DNA from: Cryptomeria japonica
Lineage: Eukaryota; Streptophyta; Pinopsida; Cupressales; Cupressaceae
NCBI RefSeq assembly: GCF_030272615.1
Contig: NC_081410.1
Span: forward strand, 228,692,915-228,756,914
DNA length: 64,000 nt
Direction of reading: 5' to 3'
The notes under the pieces were generated by a model. That model saw only the letters and a list, made by a program, of their open reading frames with translations. It had not been told where the DNA came from and did no database searches. Of the stretch, positions 15,201 through 27,200 are shown one piece after another. A program made the translations under genes and the position numbers. Position 1 is the first letter of the stretch; every line of letters starts with the position of its first letter.

Positions 15201-18200
15201 AATCTCGTTGCAAGATACCAAAGTTTGCGAAATCGCCCAGGGGGCCGAATTTCGGACCCTGGGGACAACAGGAGAGAAATTTCAAAATTCACAAAACCGT
15301 TGAAAAGGTCCGAAAATTACCTTTCAGTTTGCAAAAAACCCCCCAAGGTTCGAAATTCACTTGAGTTATAAAATTTCGGACCCTGGGGCCGAAATTTCAA
15401 AATTTGTTAATTCACCCAAAAGCATTAAAGCTCCGAAATTGCAAAAAGCGTTAAAGCTCCGAAATTGCAAAAAGCGTTAAAGCTCCGAAATTGCAAAAGG
15501 TGTTAAAGCTCCGAAATTGCAAAAGGCGTTAAAACTCCGATAATTCTTTAAAGTTGCAAAAATGTGCTTAAGGTCCGAATATGTCTTAAAGTTGAAAAAG
15601 GGGCCTTAAGGTCCGAAGATTACCTTTCAGTTTGCAAAAACCCCCCCCCAAGGTCCAAAATTCACTTGAGTTATCTAATTTCGGACCCTGGGGCCGAAAT
15701 TTCAAAATACTTTAAAATCGCAAAAGGCATTGAAATTTCAAAATACTTTAAGCCGCCGAAAGGCGTGAAAACTCCGAAGTTCGCAAAGGGCGTTCAAAGC
15801 TCCGAAATTTCAAAGTTTAAAAATCGCGAAAGGTGCCTTAGGGTCCGAAATTTGTTAAGTCGCCAAAGAACGTGAAAGCCCCGAAAATCGCAAAGGGCAT
15901 GAAAGGTCCGAAAAAAATAAAGAGTCGAAGTCCTTCAAGGTAAAACACAATTTAGGCTCCGAAAACCTCCATTCCACCAAAGTCACGAGCTAGAGGATAG
16001 CCGCGAAGAAGCAAGGGCAGTTCTGGCGAAAACCCCGAATGCTCCGAAGTCTCCCATTTCTCCGAAAATCGTTGCGCAGAAAGTAAAGTAGGCGATAAGC
16101 ATGGAGGCACCCGAGGATCACGTAGGGTTTTGAAAGGTAGAGCCAATTTCGCGCGATTTGCATCCAAGGTAAAAAATCGCTTAGTCTAAAAACTCGACAT
16201 TGCAAATTCTTCTCCAATCCAAACCGCAAAAATTTGAATTAGAGAGATAACCGTTGGAATTCAAAATTTGCAGAACTATCCATTCGTCTTTGCGCAGCAA
16301 GTCGGGCAATTTCTTGCCATCCATTTTTCATCAGGTAAGTATGCTTTGTCTCTCTTGATCATCTGAATGTTTTTTTTAAATTGGATGCATGCCTGTGCAA
16401 AATTGATTATAGTGCTTAAGTCTTCAAAATTCACATCTTTTTCCGACTATTAAAGCATCATTCAAAGCAGTCGAAAATTAGAATTTGCTCCTAAGATTTG
16501 ACCAGAAATTGCATTTTTTTTTAAACTTAGGAGAATTTTTCGAGCTTTGTCCCTTTTGAAAATTAATTCAGAAAGTGCTTAAGTACAAATTCGCAATCAA
16601 AAGCTTCATGAATAAATGTTTTGCTCAATCAAGCTCTCAGCTAGCAATATCACTCTGTTTCCAATCTAAATTTTGAATTAATTCTTGAATGCTGGAGTAT
16701 CCTCTATCTAACCCACCTTACTTCTTTTATATTGCCTCGTAATCCGCATCCAACTGTGCAAGATAAATGCCTAAATCGGCAGTAGAATCATCAAAGACGC
16801 CCGCTACAGCTAAGACATCGCGAGCATCCAAATCAGATATCCCATGCAAAGTTGAAAGGATGAATTACCAGTATCAAAGAGGGGGATTGAGGGAGTCAAA
16901 AGTTTAGAGCGTCTGGGACAATGTTGGTGATACCGACCTAGGCCATATTGACATCCAGGACTTCAGGAATCGAGTCTTCTCCCCTAACGCATATGGCAAG
17001 CCTAGACAAATGGTAGAAAGTGGCATCGCCCAAGTGGCGGAATTTCCTCCAGCAGTACAAAACTATGAGTTAGTGGTAGAGGCTGCCCGACATTATTAGC
17101 CAGGTTCCAGATTGGTGCTCCTCGAGAATATGACTCTCACCAACTTCACTCCTGAGGCCAATGGCGATGCATTTGACATTCCCTTCCCAAACAATCCCAC
17201 GACCACGACTATAGATGAAGCACAGGGGGCATATGATATGAATCCGGCCAGATGCAAAACACTGATCAACGAAGAGTGGTACAAGGAGAGAAGGCTTCCA
17301 AGCGCCAGAATTGGGAAAAAGACCCCAAGAAGTGACTTTCATAACGAGCATGGGGATATGGTCACATTACTCAACCGGGTTATGGGACTTCCTAAATCCA
17401 ACTACTTTGAAGAGTGGATGTTTTATTTCACAGAGCAAGTCTTCGCTGGGAAGTCTAAGTTTGACTGGGCCCAGATTATAAGCGACAACATCCACGCTCA
17501 GCTAATTGAACTCGAGAGCAAAAAGTACTTCACTATGACCTCTTACTTGGTCTACATGTTCGCCAAGAACCAGCCACTGCCCGGTTTGATAATGAAAGGT
17601 GAAATCGGGAATGGGCCTGGTCAGGTAAAGGTCTATGATTGTTACCCGCAGCTGCACTACCAAGACATAGCTCAGAGAAAAAAGAGAAGCCCAGCTTATG
17701 CAATTGGCCAATATGAGCACGTCAATGATGCCTTCACAATGCGCCTGGTCAAACTAATGTAGGGAGGATTACACATAAGGCTCTCAGAGCAAGCTACTAT
17801 TCTAATACAGAGATACGGAGCTTGGTTCATCCAGTTCCCAAGGTTCTCCTATATCCGAATAGCGGGCTTTGATGGTGCCCCTCTCCGACTTCCACAGTAC
17901 CCAACCGACAAAATAGTTCTTATGGAGGTCGCAAGGCAGTCACGTCCGGCCGGCATCTTACACAGAGAGAGCAAGCAGGTTGGATTCGCGTTCCCCATGA
18001 TTATAGGCAACCAGGATGTCCATCTGAAGACCCCCACCCTAGCAGAGGAATTCCTCGCAGAGCTAGCCTCTTATGGCCTACAAAAGCATTTTCCGAGGAA
18101 ATATTTCGATCACGATAATCTGGCAAAGAGAGCCTATGGCTGGCAGTACAAAGCAAAGGAATCAGTTGAAGACTATTGGAAGAATTGCTCTGATGACTAT

Positions 18201-21200
18201 GAAGTCCGAAGGCGTGAATATTCTAGGCTGAGTGTGCATCAGATCCAACTCTATGAATATCGTTAGGTCCCAGATCAACTCACAGATTCAGGAAATTGCC
18301 TCCAGGTCCGAGAATTTGAGGCAGTAAGGCATCTTTTGCCAAGCGTTGATTGGTCACAAGACCCTATCACTGATTTTGAGGCAGTCATGGCAGCCCCAGC
18401 AAGATATACTGACCAATGGTTGCATCAGCAAATTGAGAGACTAATTCACGAAGGAGTCCAGTTCACCTACCACCTAATGGGTAGCCTCAATTCTCAGTCT
18501 TCCGAAGATGAGGGAACTTCCAGTGCACCCAAGGAAGAAATTGAAAAACCCAAGAAGAGAAAGAAGGCTAAGGCTTGCAGAGGGACTCGGACGTCGAAGA
18601 GAACAAAGAAGGAAGAAGATTCCTATAAGGAGACCAGACGTCACTTCATCGTCAAAGGACCCCAGTTCGTCCGACGATGTAGTAGAATTAGATTATATAC
18701 CTGCTCCGCCTTCCCAGAGTGACATCAATGCATTTGGAGCTGATTATCCTCCCGCACCCGACATGCTAGAAGCTGAGCTAAGGGCCATTGCATCAACCCA
18801 ACCGGGTAACCAAATAGAGGAAGGAGAGATTCCATCCATTCAAGGGATCGAAGTGCATGAACCCACCCAACAGAGCCGCCATGAACTGTTGCTCCATAAT
18901 ACAACCAAAGATGACTCTACCGATGAAGGAGAGCAAAGGGCAAAGGAGACCCGCGAGCTCGAAAGGACTGAAGAGCAACCATCACACGAAGGCACCAAAC
19001 AATTGTTCAGTGAAGTGGGAGAAAGTTCAGCTGCAAGTAAGGAACTTGGCACCTCCTAAACCCCTCTGGTAACAAAACAGCTGCAAATTTGTGATGAGAC
19101 GACTGAAAACATCAAAGAACGGAGTGAAAATTTAACCATAGCACCAGCCCAGACTGTACCTCAAGAATGGTTAATTGCTAGAGCCCAGCGCAAGGCCGCC
19201 ACCAAACCACCTATCGACCTCAAGGACATATTCTCACGCATAGACCAAGCTAAGGCTAAGGGGAAGAAAAAGTCCAAGGCATATTCCAGAATGACTAAAG
19301 ATGAGCAAAGGAACCGTACTCTCCATATTGCCACCCCGCCTGTAGACAAGCCAGCAGATCAGATCACACTGGCAGATTATAGTATCACAACTGTCCCCAT
19401 CGGACGAGCCACTAAGGCACAGGAAAAGGAGGAATTCAAGGATTTAGTGCAAAACATACTCAGGCAACTTCAAGAGATAACAGCTGAGAAGGATATGTAT
19501 CGGGCTCATGCTGAGCAGGCCGAAGGGTACATCAATCAACTCGTGAGACCATTACACAATGCCTCTGAATCCCACATTCCCTCGACAACATTGGCACAGA
19601 GGACCACAACAGAATTTGAAGGAGTACGGGACACCACAAGGGCCGTCAAGGAATGGATACAAGGCATCAGAAGAAGGGGAGAACGAATCCTTGAGGAAGT
19701 GAAGGAAATGGCTTGCCACTAAGAAACCACTTTGGTTAAGTTATTAGAGGTAAAGAGGGAATCCCTCCACATTCAGGAAGTGGCTGCCACTACTCTTCCC
19801 CTCATGAACGCTCTTTTTTGGACCCAGGCATAGATCCCTACACTCTCTGACATCTTGCACCCTCATGGTATAGGCATTTTCAAAGAATGGTACTGGACTA
19901 TCAACATAAAAAATGATGCTAAGTAAATCATCGATAGAGAACACAATGCATGTGAGGTAATTCTGAAAACCATGCAAGAACTTGGCAAGATAATCCTTCG
20001 ATCAATGGTTTCGGGATGGGTAAATGACCAATCCGATGAAGTGATACCGCCAGACTGGGAGGAAAGATTGGGAACAAATAAGATCACTTATTCCACTAAG
20101 GACCTAGGCTTTGCCGGTCAATTCCACTCGGACATGTTGTGCTTTGAGCATAATCGTTCCCGTTGGCAAGATGGTCTGAAGCAGGTAGACCAATACCTTG
20201 AAGGCATGCAATATTAAATTCGCCATCCTCCTATGCCTCCATTCAGTCTACTTTTCCAATTATGTATCAGATTCCAGGAGTATGTTCGTGAGGAATGTGC
20301 AGCAGGTCGAGATCTCTAGCGGGAATATTTGCATGAAGAAAGTCAATTTTTGATAAAAGGATTTGAAACTGGAAAAGAAAAAGTGCTTTCCTAAAAATGC
20401 ACTTTTTTCCTTTTTAAACTTTGAAAAGTGCACTTTTGGCCAAAAGGGTCATATTTGACTTTCAAGTCAAACTAAAATGTAAAACTTTATGAATGCACCT
20501 TTTCGGATAATTTTGGATGAGTTTTAATTATCCTTTTTGGGTAGTTATTGCTCATTTTGGGGTGGTTGTTGATATTTGCCTCCCATTTATGGGTATGGGC
20601 AGCCATGTTTTATGGATGAATCTGGGCCATTCATCCAATTTTGGAGCCTATTTAAAGGGGATTGGTTTTCCCTCATTTTGTAGGAAGTTCTTGAATTGTT
20701 ACAAAAGCTCTGGCGAAATTTACAGGATTTAATGCAAAGTTAAGATTGTTTCCAAATTTCCTTGTGAGTGCATGGTCTCCTTCTTCATTAATTTAGAAGT
20801 TTTTCAAATATGTTTATTTCCTTTATATAGCATTTTCAAACAAACATCCGACAGAATCCTCGCAATTCACACCATTAGGGAATGGCTGATCGTCTTTCTC
20901 TCTGCATGGTTAGTCTAAACCTTTCATATGCTTAGTTCAGTTATTGAATGCTCACTATGAATGTAAAAGTTTTAATGTTGTAGTTGATAACATGAAAATC
21001 CTATTTTCCTTTGAAGATTGCACTAGATTTATGCAAGTATTGTGCTTAAATAGCTGGTGATGCTTAGTCTAGTTATTTGGAGGTGTCCGTCTGTTTACTG
21101 AATCTGCTATCTTAGTTAAAATTTATATTTCATGTATCTCTCTCTCCCTATCCTTCCCTCCTTTTCCCCTTTTTTTTTTATCAAGAGAATCTGTAGTCCT

Positions 21201-24200
21201 ATTGAAAACAGTATCAACTCAACTGAAATCATTTGATAAGAAAGATCATAAAGATTCCAGGGAACTCATCTATCTATCGCCTATCTCACCGTAAGTCCCC
21301 CTTGTGTTTCCAACAAAACACATCAAACCACTGAGTAATCCCACAGTCAAGACCTGACAAACGAAACCTTAAGGTTGTCCCCTTTGATCAAACGTAGAAA
21401 ATAGCATTAGGGATTTCCTTATCTCAAGAGAGGATAGGATACTCAGCAAGTTTATTCTATTCTGCGTTGGCCGTATGGAGTTTGCAGCAATGTGATTCTA
21501 GATGTAAAAGATGTTCAATTTACATTCAATATGCAAGTTATATTTCTATTTATCTTATATGTATTATTATGTTCTTTATTGTATATGTCTAACTATCTTC
21601 TTGCTTGTGGCAGATGAGAGGAGCATTTTATATTATTTATATCCTATCTCAAGAATGCCACTTACTATAAGTATATGACAAAGGAGGCACAATCAAGCAA
21701 TGCCTTGATCGGTCATGACTGATCAAGACATTACTTGATCGTACCCTTTTGTTAATACTAACAAAGGCATGTTACGGTGAATGCAAATCGGTGATCACAA
21801 CCGTAGTTATCGGTGTATTTAATCCAATGCTAATGATCGATAGTATATCAGTGGCTGTCAATGCTAACAGCCGATAGTTATCGGTGTGTTAGCCTTGACA
21901 ACCAATAACTATCGGTGTAGACTAACACACCGATAACTATCAGTGGTTAATTCATTGCCACCCGATATATTGCGATATAATCTATATGCAATCCGATATA
22001 ATATATATGCAGCCCGATATAATATATATGCAATCTGATAATATATATTCAATTCGGTATATATTAATCAGTGTGATCATTATTGTTATTCATCTAAATA
22101 CAAATTTCATTATATAGATGAATATGTGATTATCCATAGATTGCTCATATGCAAATATAGAATCGCTATCAAGGATGAATTAATTGCTTGATGATTTTAT
22201 CATAGTTAACAATATGATAAATGATTGAATGAGAGACTTCATTTATCTCTCATTCAATCATTTATCTTACCGAAGCTATTATGTATTAACACTCCCTCTT
22301 AGCTAGGTAAGATGAATGTAGACAATATATTCAAGCATCATAATTTAATTGATAGTAATCATTTTAATCATTCATGAGAATCATACCATCTAATCATTTG
22401 GTATGTAGTATCACCTAAACACGTGATACTGAAGTTTATCACATCAATCTTGCAATTGATAGGATATCACCTAAGCATGTGATATCAGTATTGCCTACAC
22501 GCAATACTTAAGGATAATCATATGAGAAAGCTTTAATTTCTCACCTTATCCTAGTTGTGATAAGTGCACTAACACTTTATACAAATGTTTTATCACAACA
22601 CAATCATGGCACATCCATGACATACCAGAGATCCAACATGATAACTAGTTTGGACATTATAAGATCGTCACCTTATAATGTCCTCATACAAGTGTTCACT
22701 ATCTTGAGAGATCGTCACCTCTTAGATGTGAACCTAGGGGATATAATCCAAAAATTGTCCTAACATGACAAAGAGGTTTACACATTAAACATCTTATAGG
22801 TATGCAAATATAGATTACAAAGCAATTTACCTTTCTGTCATACCTAAACCTTTTCTGAAGTGATCAACCTTCACTCTGGAAAGGGGTTTGGTCAGAATGT
22901 TTGCAGTTTGATCTCCTGTAAAAACATATTCTAGTTGGATTGCATTCCTATCTACCATATCTCGCACATAGTGGTAGGGAATCTCAATATGTTTGGATCT
23001 ATCATGAAACACTGTGTTTACTGAAAGTTTTATGCAACTCTGATTGTCACAGTGTATAACAGTGGGTTTCATAGGTTCTCCAAACAGTCCTACAAGCAAC
23101 TTCCTGAGCCATATTGCCTCTCGAGCAGCCATAGAAGCTGCAATGTATTCTGCCTCGATGGAACTTTGAGCTATAGAAGACTGCTTCCTGTTGATCCAAG
23201 ATATCATAGCTGAACCTAGACCGAAGCAACATCCTGAAGTGCTTTTCCTGTTTATTACACTTCCAGCCCAATCTGAATCTATAAATCCATGTAAGTCTAT
23301 CTCAACCTTCTTGTATTTGAGACCAAGGTTTAGAGTACCTTGTAGATACCTCATAATGTGTTTCACTGCAACCAGGTGTATCTCCTTTGGTTCACACATA
23401 AACTAACTTAGAGCATTGACTGCATAACAGATATCTGGCCTTGTATTTACCAGATACATCAGGGACCCAATCATCTGTCTGTATTGAGTAGGATCAGTGG
23501 GTTGTGACTCTGCCACTGCTTCTTTAAGTTTATGTAAGTTGGTTTCCATAGGAGAGGTCATGGGTCTACAATTTAGCATTCCAAATCTCTTCAAAATATC
23601 CAAAGTGTACTTTCCTTGGTTGGTCTAGGAACAATCTCCCAAACATCGTTCTTCATAATGGATTGATACTCTTCAGACATGGCATCCTTCCATACTTGAT
23701 GTTGAAGTGCATCTGATACATTGCTTGGTTCAGCTTTAGAGAGGTCATTCATAAGGGCAACTTAGCTAGTAAATTTATTAGGCCTTTTGCATTCTCTGAA
23801 GGTTCCTAAGGGAGCAGCAAACTTCTGAGCTTCTTCGACAGTTTTGGTGGCCCATAGTGGTCTTTTCTTGAGGTTTTCTCTAGGTGGACTTAAAGTTTCA
23901 CTCATAGTTTCCTCAGGATTCTCCCTCTGAAGTTCAGGAGTGGGATCTCTCTCTAAGTTGGGGTTAGGAATATGGATTTTAGGATCTAGAGAGCTTTGGG
24001 CTCTTTTGAAGGCTAAGGTTTCCTCAAAGATCACATCCCTACTTAGTTCCATGTTCTTTTGGCCGGGTATATATATTTTGTAGGCTTTGGAGGTTTCACT
24101 GTATCCTACAAGGATTTCTCTCTTTCCAGAGGGTTCTAATTTTAATCTTTTCTCCTTAGGTACATGAATATATACTGGACATCCAAAGATCCTAAGGTGG

Positions 24201-27200
24201 CTTATATCTGGTTTTGATTTTGTAAAGACTTCTTCAGGGGTCTTGTCTTCAAGGTGAGAGTGAGGACATCTGTTTTGAATGTATACTGCAGTGTTGGTTG
24301 CTTCTGCCCAAAGATTGATATTTAGATTCTAATCAAGAATCATAGCTTTGGCAGCTTCAACAATTGTCCTATTTTTCCTTTCTGCTATCCCATTTTGTTG
24401 GGGGTTGTAAGGTATTGTTAACTCCCTCTTAATCCCTGAATTTTTACAAAACTCTTTAAATAATTCTGATGTGTATTCCTCCCCATTATCAGTTCTAAGT
24501 GTTTTAAATTTGTTTCCTAAGTAGTTTTCTGTTAATGATTTGAATTCTTTAAACCTATTAAGGATCTCTTTTGATTCTTTGCATTTCAGAAAGCAGATCC
24601 AAGTTTTCCTATAGTAGTCATCGACAAATATCACATAATACAAAAGTCCCCCTAATGAATTTACAGACATAGGTCCACATACATCAGAATAAATTAACTC
24701 TTAAGACTTTACTTGTTTTCCTAGTACTACTCTGGAAAGCACCCTTAGTATTTTTGCCTAGGACACATCCTGTGCATGGCCCTGAATGATATTGCTTTAG
24801 CTTAGGTAGACCTGTGACAAGGTCTCCCATTGATGATAAAGCTCAAAAATTCAGGTGGCCTAGTCTTCTATGCCAGATTTCATTGGCATCTGTAGTTTCA
24901 TGAATTAGGGCGGAATTGGGCTCTATACATAGTTCATATAGGTAGCCTTGTCTTTGACCAATTGTACTAGCTTTCTTGATAGATGAGTTCTTTGGCCAAG
25001 CCAACACTTTGTTGTCCATGAATGTCACTCTGTATCCACTGTCTTCCAGTGCTGATATTGAGACAAGATTCCTCTTAATGCCTGGAACATATAGCACTCC
25101 TTCAAGTTGTAATGATACACCTGACTTTAGTTTGATGGTGCAGTTTCCAACTCCTTTGACAGGGTGTGTGGAGTCATCTCCGATGGTTACCTCTTCATCA
25201 TTTTCCTCTTTCATAAAGTCTAGTACTTCTCTGAATCTTGTAATGTGTCTGGATGAGCCATTGTCGATTACCCAGGAATTCACTTTGTTTGATGTTTGAT
25301 GTGTGAGTGCTGAATAGAGCACATACTTCTCGGAGTCCTCTTCCCTTTTCGATTTTCCTGATTTGGCAAATGTGGCTTGCTTTGCTCTTTCTGGACATTT
25401 GGCAACATAGTGCCCAAATTTGTCACATCTGTAACACTGAATTTGAGAGAGATCCTTTTTGAAAGAGTTCTTGCCATGGCGACTCTTTCTCTTCCTGAAT
25501 TGCTTCTTCTTGCCCTTTCTATCTGAGTTCGTAGTTAGAACTTGAAGATCTTCATCTATATTCTTTTGTTTGATTCCTTTCTTATTTTGCCTTGATTCCT
25601 CTTGGAGACAGTCAGGCTTTAGTCTATCGAATTTTGGAAAGTTGTCCCTTGCACTGATGCCTTGGACGAACGTTTCCCAGATACTAGGCAACCCATCTAA
25701 AGCAATGAGGGTTAATTCTTTGCTTTGGATCTCATATCCAAGGGTTGCTAGTTCATCCTTTAAGTTCGATATCCGCATGAAGTAGGCATTGACTGATTCT
25801 CCTTTCATCATGGTTATATGATTTATCTCTCTTTTTAGAGCCAAGGTTCTACTGGCATTGGATATCTCAAAAGCGTCTTCAAGTGCTTTGAACATGTTGA
25901 AAGCTGATTCGTGTTTCTTTATAATGGGGATAATATTGTTCCTTACCCCATCGACTATTTTTTTGATAGCCTTATCATTTCCTTCTCTCCAAATTGCTTG
26001 ATCAGGTTCAGTCTCAGGTTCTTTGGATTCAGTCTTTACGACAACTTTGTTATCTTTTAGTATCATTTGAATTTTAAATTTCCACGCGGAGAAATCGTCA
26101 CCTCCTGCAAGTCTATCTTCAAATCCGATAGCGCTGGCCATTGATAGAATTGTGATGTTGAATATATACTTGATTTGAATTTTACGTAAAATTGAACAGC
26201 CTCAGGTTCGATTTAACTATAGCTCTGATACCATGTAAAAGATGTTCAATTTACATTCAATATGCAAGTTATATTTCTATTTATCTAATATGTATTATTA
26301 TGTTCTTTATTGTATATGTCTAACTATCTTCTTGCTTGTGGCAGATGAGAGGAGCATTTTATATTTTTTATATCCTATCTCAAGAATGCCACTTACTATA
26401 AGTATATGACAAAGGAGGCACGATCAAGCAATGCCTTGATTGGTCATGACTGATCAAGACATTACTTGATCGTACCCTTTTGTTAATACTAACAAAGGCA
26501 TGTTACGGTGAATGCAAATCGGTGATCACAACCGTAGTTATCGGTGTATTTAATCCAATGCTAATGACCGATAGTATATCGGTGGCTGTCAATGCTAACA
26601 GCCGATAGTTATCAGTGTGTTAGCCTTGACAACCAATAACTATCGGTGTAGACTAACACACCGATAACTATCGGTGGTTAATTCATTGCCGCCCAATATA
26701 TTGCGATATACTCTATATGCAACCCGATATAATATATATGCAATCCGATAATATATATTCAATTCAATATATATTAATCGGTGTGATCATTATTGTTATT
26801 CATCTAAATACAGATTTCATTATATAGATGAATATGTGATTATCCATAGATTGCTCATATGCAAATATAGAATTGCTATCAAGGATGAATTAATTGCTTG
26901 ATGATTTTATCATAGTTAACGATATGATAAATGATTGAATGAGAGACTTCATTTATCTCTCATTCAATCATTTATCTTACCGAAGCTATTATGTATTAAC
27001 ACTAGACACATCAACAGATATATATATGAAAGCAGGGAGGATCAAGCAATGCCTTGACCGGTCGTGTCTTTTAGACATGATTGATCAAGACATTACTTGA
27101 TCGCACCCTTTGACTATCGTAGCATTTACCAAACGGTGTGTACTTAACAAATCATCCGATACTTAATTGGCGTGACTATCATATGCAACATAACCGATAT

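Larger units (their letters stand above)
21503..27001 (-). mobile_element. Ty1/copia retrotransposon with both LTRs, RT core deleted, TSD CTAGA
   Basis: Complete outline: LTR 21503-22291, internal region, LTR 26234-27001, with CTAGA at 21498-21502 and 27002-27006. On the minus strand the primer site TGGTATCAGAGC follows the 5' LTR directly, and a polypurine AAGAGGGAG precedes the 3' LTR. The coding order gag, protease, integrase, (RT missing), RNase H is that of Ty1/copia. The element sits in the tail of element A: joining the flanks restores GATTCTAGACACATCA, which matches the uninterrupted copies at 54171 and 43098. Gene order and LTRs are clear, but stops and frame breaks make it inactive. 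Confidence 0.92.
14778..27016 (+). mobile_element. Long LTR-like element A with internal ORF, TSD GATAT (interrupted)
   Basis: Flanked by GATAT at 14773-14777 and 27017-27021. It starts TGTTGTGCATTGCACACAC and ends ACACATCAACA. Without the copia element inserted at 21503-27001 (and its duplication) it is about 6.7 kb. No direct terminal repeat was found inside: the unit has one start-type end and one end-type end, like the ORF-less copy at 51094-54185. Layout: a CGAAA-rich non-coding zone (about 14.8-16.3 kb), a possible intron, the ORF (16767-20217), then an AT-rich tail (20.2-21.5 kb). The tail also matches 43098-44110 in reverse. Confidence 0.8.

Noticed and set aside
14957-16229. Overlapping open frames on both strands in the CGAAA-rich zone
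   Set aside because: They come from tandem repeats with few stop words. No domain is visible, and copy C does not conserve the frames.
24976-25785. Plus-strand frames opposite the copia gag
   Set aside because: They are antisense shadows of the gag-protease frame on the minus strand.
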